Of a stretch of 64,000 nt of DNA, positions 38,212-48,384 are shown in pieces. Both the position numbers and the translations under genes were made by a program. This stretch comes from Hypomesus transpacificus (taxonomy: Eukaryota; Chordata; Actinopteri; Osmeriformes; Osmeridae), in assembly GCF_021917145.1 (NCBI RefSeq), contig NC_061063.1:5398510-5462509 (forward strand), in the 5' to 3' direction. The notes beneath the pieces are model-generated. The model was given only the letters and a program-made list of their open reading frames with translations. It was not told the origin of the DNA and did no database searches. The stretch's first letter is position 1, and each line of letters starts with the position of its first letter.

Positions 38212-38828
38212 ATGGCAAAACTTAGCAAAGAGACCAAACAGCGTCTACAGCAGGTGTTCCAGTGCGGACAGTTTGTCATCCGATGGGGCTTTATCCCCAC
38301 GGTTCTCTACTTGGGTGAGTATAGAGGCGGTGAGCAGAACTGACCACGTTCGTTAGCCAGCATGCTAAGTATTAACATTTGGGCTGGGCAAGCTGTGACG
38401 TTCACCCAGTTTTAAGAAGCATGGGTGAACGTTACAGCCCAGCCCAAATTGGACTAATTTATTCGACTTCCAGAGCCTAATCATAGCGTAAGCATAACCT
38501 AGTTTATGGTACTGCAGCCATGAGAACATGCTTGATAGGGCCGACAACAGAAGTACCTTAAACCTACACGGCGCATAAATACCACCATATCAGAGGCACT
38601 TGAGTGATGGGAAGAAGGAAGTTTGCACCATGTTTGCATCAGCCATCGGCTTACAGCAGTTGATTTGTGTGTAACGCATCCAAGTTTTTATAACTACTGA
38701 GTGTTCCTAGTTGACCTATTTACTAGACTAGTCAGAGGACCACAGTTTCCAGAATTATTTGAGGATGCATTGGGGAAGCCAGAGGCCCTGCATAACTTCC
38801 TTGCATCAGAGTTGGAAGGCGGCGGCGG

Positions 38829-38861
<33 letters not shown>

Positions 38862-39237
38862 TGCAGAGATCTACAGCAGAAGGACACTAGTGGCTATCTG
38901 GGGATCAGTCAGTAGGCATTTCCCATTTTAGTTTATTCTCAGTATTTCAATACAAACACAAATGTGTGTGGGTACGTATTTTGGTAGTGAGGTGTGCTGG
39001 GACAGTTTCTAGAGATGACATCAACTTGTGCCAAGTTGCCTTAGAAGAGGCTCATTGATCCCTCTTCTGTCTTTGATCATCAGGTTTCAAACGAGGGGCG
39101 GATCCAGGAATGCCAGAACCCACAGTCTTGAGGTAGCGTGTATGTCTTTCTATGTCAAATTCTTTGTATTAAAGATATGTTTTTATAATGAGTTTTTAAT
39201 ATATATTCAATCGTTGTCCAGTTTGTTGTGGGGTTAA
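38212..39237 (+). CDS. tomm7: TOM complex subunit Tom7, complete
   Basis: Three exons, 38212-38314, 39084-39132 and 39222-39237, give 55 aa, the normal family length. The sequence reads MAKLSKETKQRLQQVFQCGQ, then the membrane segment FVIRWGFIPTVLYLGF, and the family ending KRGADPGMPEPTVLSLLWG. Tom7 is a small tail-anchored-like subunit of the mitochondrial outer-membrane import channel that modulates its assembly and, in vertebrates, PINK1 retention. Intron 1 holds a 73-nt hairpin and a G28 run. AATAAA at 39776 probably ends the mRNA, converging on il6. Confidence 0.97.
38377..38449. repeat. Near-perfect inverted repeat (hairpin) in tomm7 intron 1
   Basis: The left arm (ATTTGGGCTGGGC, a 4-base CAAG bulge, TGTGACGTTCACCCA) pairs with the right arm (TGGGTGAACGTTACA, GCCCAGCCCAAAT) across a 13-base loop. 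That gives 28 pairs with one G-U. It may be a tiny MITE or a pre-miRNA-like hairpin in a transcribed intron. Confidence 0.85.
38832..38859. repeat. G28 homopolymer in tomm7 intron 1
   Basis: An uninterrupted run of about 28 G, able to form G-quadruplexes. The length may be unreliable in the assembly. Confidence 0.9.
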
Positions 39238-39827
39238 GGAGGACCTTCGCCTGACCAATCACCTTCTCTCAACATTACCCTACCAGCCGACCAGCAGTTA
39301 CTAAGGAAACAAACACCATTTCATCCCCACAAACTGCAACTAAAGAGCCGGCACCCATCTTACTGTCCAAGTAAACATGTTGGCCATCTCTCCACTCACC
39401 TATATGTGTATGGAATATATATGAATATATGTGTATGGAATATATATGTGCTGTTAAGGTCCCTATACGTCCCCAGTAATGTAGCCTCAATATATCCTGG
39501 ACAAGTGAAGGCTGGCCAATACATCTAATTTGGACTCTTGGAATCACATTGGAGTCATTGGAGACTCCAGTGTAATAGTGTACCAGGTTATGCTTCTCTG
39601 GAGAAATTGTTATATGCAATGGATTCATGTATGTCTGCATAAAGTATAGGGGAATTCTTTAGTTTCTTTTTTATATATATATACCTTCAGTGTAAGAATT
39701 TGTTCATTTTTTTTTCAATTTCAATCACTACTGCAACAATTAAACTCCTGTTGAGCCTAGAAAATACTTGTTCAGAATAAACTAATAGTGTAAACAAGCA
39801 CACAAGGTGTTTTGTATTCTTCTCACT

Positions 39828-40323
39828 TTTAATATTCCTCAATGCAAATATGAGTTGCTCAAATGCGTTCAATAATAAAATGTCAATTTACAAATAAATT
39901 ACGAAAACGTATGCATTTTTTAAAATTAACACTATTTGGGTATAAATATGACTTAAATATAAAATCTATAAAAGACGAGTAACTGGTACACTAGTAACTG
40001 CATTTGAAATAAATATATTTTGACTTGTACTGCAACAAAATAAGTTTTAGATAATTTTCTATAACCAATACAATATGCATAAATAAATATGTGCTTCCAC
40101 AATAAATTATTCTTGTATAACTTATACATTCCTTATTCAAGTATTGCCCAAATCTGAACTACTATAACGTAGGATTCAACTGCAGTGAATGTAAGTCAGT
40201 TTAAACTATAAATCACAAAAACAATAAATAGACCAATGTACTAAGTAAAAATGGATGTCTTCAGAAATGTAGATACACTTGAAGTAAAAAAGCACAGTTC
40301 TGTCTAAGGCACCAATACCCAGG
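39828..40323 (-). promoter_or_regulatory. il6: il6 3' UTR with an AU-rich element cluster
   Basis: Between 39895 and 40228 the minus strand carries about nine AUUUA pentamers (read as TAAAT at 39895, 39943, 39954, 40010, 40080, 40084, about 40104, 40209 and 40224), two of them overlapping. An ATTAAA (minus, near 39828) may be the poly(A) signal. Such clusters mark rapidly decaying cytokine mRNAs and bind TTP-family proteins. Confidence 0.75.
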
Positions 40324-42107
40324 TCACATCTGTTCCAGAGAAGTATTCTTCTTGCTGCGCCGCTCTAACCTACACAGAGCCCTCTTGGTGTCAGCCAAGA
40401 ATGCCCGTAAGTCACGCAGGATCACTAGTTCTGTTATCTTCTTCTGCCACTCTGTGCCACGGGACAGCTCCTTCAGCAGCTTGTCTTGGTCCTTCATGTT
40501 TAATTCTATGACCTTGGAATCCTTCCTCTGTAGAGGAACAGAACACATGAACACAGAATTATACCACTGGAATTTGCTACTTATAATAGCGTTACTTGAA
40601 GTTTGTGCATTATTGTAGGGGTTAAAGACCATATTCGGATACAGCTTGTGAACCAATGATAGAAACAAGGTACCTGTAATATAATGTAATAAAAAAATAT
40701 TAATTAAGAAGCTTTGATCCAAAACCACCTCTTGGTCCGCAATCAAATGCCCTATAGGATATACCAATCCACTAATATATATACAACAACATGCAAGGTG
40801 AAGTAAATAAATCTAAAGTCTAAATAAATGAAAACCAATACCTTGTGTTGAAGGAGGTGTAGCAAGTCCTTGGTATGGTTTATGATAGAAAAGACCATTT
40901 CTGAGCTGTTGGACTCTGTCTCTGCATGCTGGAGCAACACCATGTATTCTGTTAGGCCTTCGGACAGCTTCTCCTGACAAGTCTCCTACAAAATGGCAAA
41001 GAGTCAGAACTGGCATCAGCAAGACACATGCTCATTCTGTTATTTAGTATAATAACATGCATTTCGTTTTTATATCTATGTTATCATTAATGCTACCCAT
41101 TTCTGAATCAAATATCTCCACCCGATACGAGGCAAAACCACAAGTGAATGTGTGCTTTTTAAGAATACGCAAGAGAAGACACCACACCAGAAACTAAAAA
41201 CTCTTACTTTGCTTTGGTGGTTGTTCAAACACCATGCCTTTGGTGTGGACAGCATGTAGTATTTAAGGGAGTCCGTTATTGAAGCATTAAACTTGTGTTC
41301 TTTGATCTAGTTTCAAAAGAACAGCATCAGTGAAATCATCTAGTTCCACCCCACATGTAGGGTGAATACAGGTAAAGACACTGAGATGAATTAAAGAAAA
41401 CATGAAAGACCAAATACAGGAAGCATGACCCTTCTTTGAACATCTGCTGACAATATTTAACAATTTTTATTTGCTTCATATGGCAATGTCATTTCACATA
41501 ATGATTTTTGAGATCCTAATGTTGAAAAGACACATGCCACCCCCAAAAGTGACCTCACAAACATAGAAACACAACAATTTAGCCCTTAACCCTCAAAAAA
41601 TAAAAGCCCTTTACCCTCAAAGGATGAACTCTGTAATGAGTTCTGATAATTTAGGTATTTACACAGAGACATCAAAGATCAAGATTAAGTGTCCCACTTT
41701 ACCTGTGTTCACCCTACATACTGTAACTTCAGCTGAAGCCTTCAATACTTTTATAAACATTTGAATGAAAAATGTGCCTGGTTTGACTCTCACCTTCTGT
41801 CCTTGAAGTTCCGTGACTTCATGAATTAGAACCTTTATCTTGCTCTCCCAATTACTCGACGCGCTGAAAGTGCAGGAAGTCGGCACATTCAGCTCGTCTC
41901 CAGACGTTTCTTCTGAAGGGACCTCGGAGACTGGAGTCGGGACCGGGCTAGCAGTTGCATTTATCAGTAGCCATGTTATCATTAAGGCGAAATGTGACGT
42001 TTCTGCGAAGAGAATAAACGATGCAGTTAGCCGTTAGTGTCTAAATAGACCGCACTGACAAACAAGGAACTAGGAGAGTAAGGCAACTTACTTGTTAAAG
42101 AAAACAT
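40324..42107 (-). CDS. il6: Interleukin-6, complete
   Basis: Five exons (42092-42107, 41794-42002, 41208-41306, 40842-40985, 40324-40527) give 223 aa with the five-exon, phase-conserved layout of vertebrate IL6. The signal peptide is MFSLTKTSHFALMITWLLIN followed by ATAS (cleavage near residue 24). Helical segments follow: NWESKIKVLIHEVTELQGQK, SLKYYMLSTPKAWCLNN, ETCQEKLSEGLTEYMVLLQH and ITELVILRDLRAFLADTKRA. The cysteines in AWCLNNHQSKETC are ten residues apart, like the second mammalian disulfide; the first pair is absent, as in many fish. It is a secreted inflammatory cytokine acting through IL6R/gp130. Position next to tomm7 and hycc1 matches the mammalian IL6 neighbourhood and supports the call. 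Confidence 0.93.
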
Positions 42108-42191
42108 TTTTTTTCTTTTAATTAACCAGAGAAGGACACTGTAGCCAGAGATGATGAAGGTGCATTTGGAATGTTTAGTGATGCGCTGGGC

Positions 42192-42312
42192 ATTTATAGT
42201 CGAGGTTATCCTCATAGGATATCCTCATGCGTAACTTGTTCCTATCTATCTGATGTATTAACTAATAACAACCTCTTCATTATACATGCGTCACGAGGAA
42301 TTAGTTGACTCA
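42192..42312 (-). promoter_or_regulatory. il6: il6 promoter: TATA box, AP-1 site and CRE-like half site
   Basis: On the minus strand a TATAAAT lies at 42192-42198, about 85 bases before the il6 ATG. A perfect AP-1 site TGACTCA lies at 42306-42312, with a TGACGCA element (CRE-like) near 42287-42294. AP-1 and CRE elements upstream of a TATA box match the known logic of mammalian IL6 promoters. A GGGGTTTTTC near 42392 is only a weak NF-kB match. Confidence 0.6.
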
Positions 42313-42900
42313 TTATTGAAACTATTGACCAATATTACCCAATTAATCCAACATTTTGGGCATGAATAGTGAATGTGAGGTTATGGTGTGGGGTTTTTCA
42401 TACTGGCCTCTTGGACTGATTCAAGATGGGTTAACTTGAATGTGTAATAATAGTAACCACGTTTGCTGGAATTGTTTCTCTCACTTGCTCAATTGTTAAA
42501 GCAGGACAAGAATGCCCAAACTGAAGTTAATGAAGATTAAATGTAATAACATAGCAAATGAATAAAAATCTTTTAGCACAAACTTTTTTCCAAAGCAACA
42601 TACAGGAAGAATTTTATCCTGCAACCTCTTGATCTGCAGGAAAACGCTTCCACTAAGCTGACTATCCTTAAACCAGTCACAAGGTCTAACAATGTCACCC
42701 ACAACATTATACAAAATTAAGGTTTGACACTTTTTCTACCATGACTAATATCAATTGTAAAGAGAACAAGAAGGAAACAAGGCATTACTCCTGGCCAAGG
42801 CCAAATGAGGAGGGCCAGCAGAAGAAGAGCCAAGTGAAGAAGAGAGAGTACCACGATCCACATTATATCCAACCATCAACTGACAGAAACAACCAATCAG

Positions 42901-43535
42901 GGCTGCATTTCCCCAAAGCGTCGTAAGCCTAAATTGATCGTAGAATCCATCATACAACAAATCTTAGTTTAACTTGCCGTTCCCAAAGACATCTTAGCTG
43001 AAGTGCCTCTTGAAAATTCTTAGCTCTTGAAAGTGCATAGATTAGCCTACTCCTTACGAGCATGTTTGGGAAACGCACGTAAGAAATATCAATGGGTTTA
43101 TTTTTTTTTGCTCGATCGTTGCTACGATCCATTAGCCTGACATTGTCATAATCATAATTCTAGCCAGAATATGAGTCTGAAACTGCTCTGTTGGGCTGTG
43201 AGTATGGGGCGTGTTTCAACCGAACTTGTAAAAAAAATGCCTCTTCGCTCAATTGGATATACAACCAATCAGAGCAACTTAGTATGTTGTTTGTTGAAAT
43301 TCAACCCAAGCGCTCTTTGGTGACGTGGTTTATTACGTTACCGTTGATCATCTGTCCATCATCGTATAAAGCCCCCCCTGACAATTTGATTGGTCCGAAC
43401 AGCTCCTGTTCGGACATACTTTTTCCCCAACCGAGCGATCCCAGACCCAATTTCCCGACCCAATTTTTTTGTGGGCAGGGCTAAATTAGGCTGCCAGCCA
43501 GACTAACGATCCATTGTTATCGGGAAACGCAGGCC
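42901..43535. mobile_element. MITE with terminal inverted repeats, split by a second element
   Basis: The left end GGCTGCATTTCCCCAAAGC mirrors the right end CGGGAAACGCAGGCC. Internal GTCGTAAGCCT and CTTACGAGC pieces are further inverted copies. The family (ends like GCGTTTCCCGAAAGC) is, from memory, widespread in teleosts. About 262 bases of it remain once the inner insertion at 43133-43505 is removed. Confidence 0.7.
43133..43505. mobile_element. 373-bp non-autonomous DNA element with 9-bp target duplication
   Basis: ACGATCCAT occurs on both sides (43124-43132 and 43506-43514). The element starts TAGCCTGAC and ends GCCAGACTA, imperfect inverted repeats. It contains no coding capacity I recognise. 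The duplication length fits hAT- or Mutator-like transposition. It landed inside the MITE described above, so it is the younger of the two. Confidence 0.75.
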
Positions 43536-44340
43536 AGATCTCGTTGTGATCCTTAAGCCGACTTATCATATGGCTACGGCCTTTAGGGTTGGGCTATCAA
43601 CAATACTGCTTGAATTGGCGTTTGCCATATTCGGACCAGTGGCTTGTGGTGCAACGGGCCATTGTTAATCCGTGATCCGTACAGATCTGATTTCATGGAT
43701 CTCGATGCAGGGTTACATTGAAAAAATATACAGATTCAGCCCACCATCGATTCCCATGGTATTTGTCATATTGCCCAACTCTACTACCAATGCAACAGGA
43801 GTTAAGATGGTGTAAGAGGCCTTGGTGGTGCTTTCATACTCTTATGGGGGGTCGCTTAACTTTAACTGTGAGGAGGATGGAGACTTCATCCAGAGAGTCT
43901 TTACTGTTGTAATAATGGACTGACTTACGTAACTGGGCATGAATCAGAATGCCCCATTCCAGGAATGTTTGCAAAGTACAGTTTAGAAGAAGCAGTTTGG
44001 TTTCAGTCAAAAAAGGTAAGTGAGACTCGATAAAAGGGTTGGTAATCAGGATCTGGTCATTTGTTAATAAAAAAAACTATAAATGACCATTAGTTCATTA
44101 AAATAATTACGCAACTTTAGGTGTGGGGCTGCTTAGTCATTTTTGGATTTTCTTTATCAAATATTTGTGGTATTTGTGATGAACGCTCTAAAACAGCTAT
44201 ATGAACCAACTCATTGTAGACGGACTTTAGCACCTGTGTGGCACACAGGTCCAAGATTGATAAGAAAAATGTGCAAACAAAATGTGCAAACAAAACCTGT
44301 AAACAAACCTGCAACTTTTATAAACATAAAACTTGTTAAA

Positions 44341-44460
44341 TGACGTTATGTCCTCGGGCAAGGCACTTCACCCTACTTGCCTAGGCTACAGGGGAATGTC
44401 ACTGTACTTAGCCTACTGTAAGTTGCTCTGGATAAGATCTGCTGAATGATTATAAGTAAA
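44341..44460 (+). mobile_element. Truncated tRNA-SINE with L2-type tail
   Basis: The piece contains 'GGGCAAGGCACTTCACCCTA' and 'TTGCTCTGGATAAGATCTGC', the body and tail of the same SINE family as 46357-46540. The tRNA head is missing. Confidence 0.75.
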
Positions 44461-44953
44461 TATGTATTGCCTACTCTTGTATACTTTTTTCCCTTCTATT
44501 TATAGCCCAGGCCTCCTCTTGAAATCTAACCATCTAGATTGTTTTGCTTGATTTGGTGTTTCCAAGAAACGGGGATGTGAAATGTGCTTCTTTCGAACAG
44601 GTTGTGAGTAAGAGAGATGGGCGTATAACCTATGCTACACGCCCATATGACATAGGTGGGGGCGGGTGACTCAGTGGGGGCTGGTGACTCAAAATATTGC
44701 GGAGGACCGGAGGAAAACTGATCCACTGCGTCCAGTTCAAGTGCTATTTCTTGGGATTTTAGAGGGTTCAGGTGTTCAGTTAAGGTTCTGTTGATGTTAG
44801 ACTTAGGCTACATTAAGGGTTGGATTGTAGTTAAGGTAAGGTTTTGGGGTTGATTAGGGTTAGGTTAAGGTGAGGGTCGAACTGAATTGTCGGTCCCCAC
44901 ATGAATAGCCACACAAAACTGTGGCAATGATTTGCAACTGTGGCACATACAGT

Positions 44954-45393
44954 TAGGTTTGCCAACCGTCCCGAATGTCCGGGACATCCTGAATTATGGG
45001 TGATTTTGATTTGTCGATAACGGGACAGCTCCAGTCCAGTCCCGTATTCCAATCACAGCCTCACCGGACAATAATGGCCTACTGTAAACGCACCAAAACT
45101 CACGCAAACGTTGCTATGGGACACGGTTGTTGCTTGTTGGTGACAGTGTGTGAACTGGCCACTGGTGAGGTGAGCGTTATTGTGTGTCAAAAGGAGAAAC
45201 TTGACTATTACTATGAAAAATATATCCAAGCGTGGTTTGCCAAATTTACACTGAAAAGAGTAGGTTTATGGTATGGCTAATGAAAGCTTGCGATTTCCGT
45301 TATTGTTGGTCAGCTGTTGGTGCGCGCGCATGTGCGTGTGCACACCTAGAAGAAAATGTCCCTCATTCGGGGTTGACAAAGTTGGCAACCCTA
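44954..45393. mobile_element. 440-bp hAT-like non-autonomous transposon
   Basis: A perfect 8-bp target duplication, CATACAGT, flanks the element (44946-44953 and 45394-45401). The ends TAGGTTTGCCAAC and GTTGGCAACCCTA are inverted repeats. The 8-bp duplication and ends of this type are hallmarks of hAT elements. An open frame of 94 codons (44996-45280) sits inside, but it shows no transposase motif. Confidence 0.88.
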
Positions 45394-46356
45394 CATACAG
45401 TGGGATATGAGACAATCCTGAGGCTTGTTGGCTTCTTTGTGAAAGTGATACCACTTCTCTTTTTTGTGGAAGTTCCATCAAACGTCACAGATTATTTAAG
45501 GCATTCCAGGCCTACTGTTTCTTAGTCCACGGGGTTGCCCACACCACATTGGTCCTTCCAGGGATAAGCAACAATTTTCTCTTAGGAAACATGAGAACTC
45601 CAGATTGTTGTCCAAGGACTAACAAATGTGGAAATGTTTTAAAGTCTAAAGTAGAGTAAGATCACACGTAAGATTTTGCAAAGATAATAAGTGGAGGTAA
45701 TAATCTATTTGAGCTTGTGAGGTGAAATTAAATTAGTTCTGTAGGCTACACACTGGTTTAAGATGCTAATGCTGCGTTTTTTGGGAATCCATAGACTCGT
45801 AGACAATGTTATATTTTATGCAAGTTTTCTGCCCAAGTTAAAAATAGAATGAGGGGTGAACAAATGAGTTGGAAGTTTCCTATAAACTGGGCTAATAATT
45901 CTTTGCCTGCACCACATTTTGACAGGTTGTGTTGCAATCGCTCTGTAGCCTAGGCTACTATGTTGCAAACTAGCTTCCCATTTGACAATAAATGCTTCTA
46001 TCCCCCAATCTCAATCTCAGACATCCCAACCTGCAGAGACTCATTTCAGGGAGTCTCTGCAGACTCGCATTCGCATTCATTTCAGCGCTTAGTGTAATAC
46101 CGTTTTTATGTTTTAGTCAAAATAAGATGATCGGTAGGCCTACCATTTAGAAACTATCTTTAGTTTTGTAATGTTTTCTTAGCCTACCTCAATTCTGACT
46201 TGTGTGATGAGTCTGACACCTGGACTTCTGTGTGCGTGCTGCAGTGGCTATTTGGCAAGCTCAGAAGAGCGCCCTGACATGGAAAACTGCATGCATCGGT
46301 TTGTGTTTTCAGTTTAACACTTTTACAGGGTTGATTGGGATACTGGGTTCCTTTTT

Positions 46357-46540
46357 ACATTTAGTCATTTAGCAGACGCTCTTATCCAGAGCGACTTACA
46401 GTTAATACAGGGACATTCCCCCCGAGGCAAGTAGGGTGAAGTGCCTTGCCCAGGGACACAACGTCATTTGGCACGGCGGGGAATCGATCAGGCAAACTTC
46501 TGATTACTAGCCCAACTCCCTCACCGCTCAGCCGTCTGAC
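46357..46540 (-). mobile_element. Full-length tRNA-derived SINE with L2-type tail
   Basis: Read on the minus strand: a tRNA-like head with A box GGCTGAGCGGTGAGGG and B box GATCGATTCCCC, a central body (TGCCAAATGACGTTGTGTCC), then the tail GCTCTGGATAAGAGCGTCTG, CTAAATGACTAAATG. The tail closely matches the 3' end of the L2 LINE at 430-2091, the presumed source of its retrotransposition machinery. Confidence 0.88.
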
Positions 46541-47286
46541 TTTTTTCAGGGAATATCAATCTAAAATAATTCACTGAACAATAAAGTAAATAGTTTAAAC
46601 TCAAACTTTTGATTATACTGGGGCACAGCAGGGGGCACGTTCCCCAGTAAAAAAGGGTCTACCGACGCCCCTGCACACTATTATTGTGGGTTTGGGACTT
46701 ATCATTTTACGTTTATTACTTTCTCCGCCATCAGTGAGCTTTGAGTTTACATGTAAACTTTTTTTTCAAAACATGTGAACTTAGGTTAGTTGCTCCTTCA
46801 TGCTTGTTTGTGTACCATATTCTTATTCTTTCATAAGGAGGGTTTGCCGGGATTTTTCTCTCGCTTCTGGGCTTCCTCTGATATCCCCCGTTTTACGTCA
46901 CTACACTGTTAATTTGGGGCAAAAATGCGGATTTACGCAAAGGATGATGGTGCATGTAGGGCCCCAAATGTCTGCAAAAGAGCCCACACTTGCCAATTTT
47001 TTTTTGTGACACAGCCCTAAACCCTTACAGAGTTAGCAAGAACGCGTCTCTAAATCCATGAGTCTGTGAGGGTGGAAATTGAGATTGGGGGTATGATGAA
47101 AATGACGCTTTGGAGAATAAGAACAACCTCCAACTGAACGTCATCTCGAACGGTCCAAGACCAAGGAGATGTGTAGTTTCGCAACCCCAACCTTGCAGCC
47201 GGTCGTCTGAAACAGCGATAAATTTCCATGTTTAAAAAAATTAATGAACTCATTAATTAACGTTGCCCTTCCACTGAATGAAAAAT

Positions 47287-47307
47287 CCCCCCCCCCCCCC
47301 CCCCCCC
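47287..47307. repeat. C21 homopolymer
   Basis: A run of about 21 C in the il6-daxx intergenic region. The rest of 45402-47650 shows nothing recognised besides the SINE. Confidence 0.9.
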
Positions 47308-47559
47308 AAATAAAACAAAAACAAACAAACCTTCTTGTCTATCACATAGGCCTAATGATAAATACATGTGGTTAATTATTCATTACTGTCTTTTGGGTCA
47401 AATTGGTAGGTTAGATTAGAGAAAGCTCGCCTCTACTGAACGGGAAGGTAACAAAGGCTAATGTGTGAAAAGTATGGTCAGAAGTTATGGTTAATAAGTA
47501 TGTAATTAAATAAATATGAAACCATTAACCCATTGTAAACTATTGAGACGCAGCCCTAC

Positions 47560-48384
47560 GTTTAAGTAACCACTAGCCAATGACCAAGACTGTTACTGGG
47601 AAACATCTCATGATTAACCAATGGAAGCGCTGCTTATTCTTAGATTAGACGACTGGGAATTGTGATATTTTGGTCCACAGCGTAAGTTGGCGAGTTTTTT
47701 TGTCATAATTGTTATCTGTACATTTTATATAAACACTTTAGTATCAGACCTACCGTTAGCTTATCATTGCATGAAAGTAGTACTCAACACTAACTACCCA
47801 GCAAAATAAACCACAACAGTCAGACAAGCTCACAAACCGGAGACTAGCACAGCTATTTATCAACGCTAGCTAGCTAGAAATGTCTTGCACCTACTAGCTT
47901 GCCAACACAATGCGATGGGTTTGATTGAAATCAGTTAATATGTGGGATTGTCGATATTCGATAGCTTTGTGTTGTCAGAGCCATAACAACCAATATATAC
48001 AGCATTAAGACAATCTTATATTAAAACGTATCATTAGTAGCCTAGCTATTTGTTGCTAGTAAGCTAGCTAGCATGCATATTCGACTATTCGTTTGGTTCT
48101 AGTAACATTGTTTCTCACAGTCGTGACGAAATGGTTTAAAATGATTAACAACCAGGCTCTGTCACAAAGAAGTCATACCCCACATGCTGAGAGGTGTGTC
48201 TTTTTGTTGTTGTCTGTCCTTAATATTTGTTAGGAGACAGTACAGTTTAGGTGCAAAGGATTTAGTTTTGAAACAGAGATTAGTTAAGTCTGCTAGTTTC
48301 ATCCAGTTTATGACAGAAGGTTGTTTGATTTTAGATGATGGAGGCCCCAGTAACCCCAGCCTATCCTTCTCTATCCTTGTACAG
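47560..48384 (+). promoter_or_regulatory. daxx: daxx promoter and 5' non-coding exon
   Basis: A likely non-coding first exon ends at 47681 (donor GTAAGT after CCACAGC). A CCAAT box lies about 60 bases upstream (AACCAATGG near 47618). The next acceptor TTGTACAG (ending 48384) precedes the coding ATG by zero bases. Confidence 0.5.
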
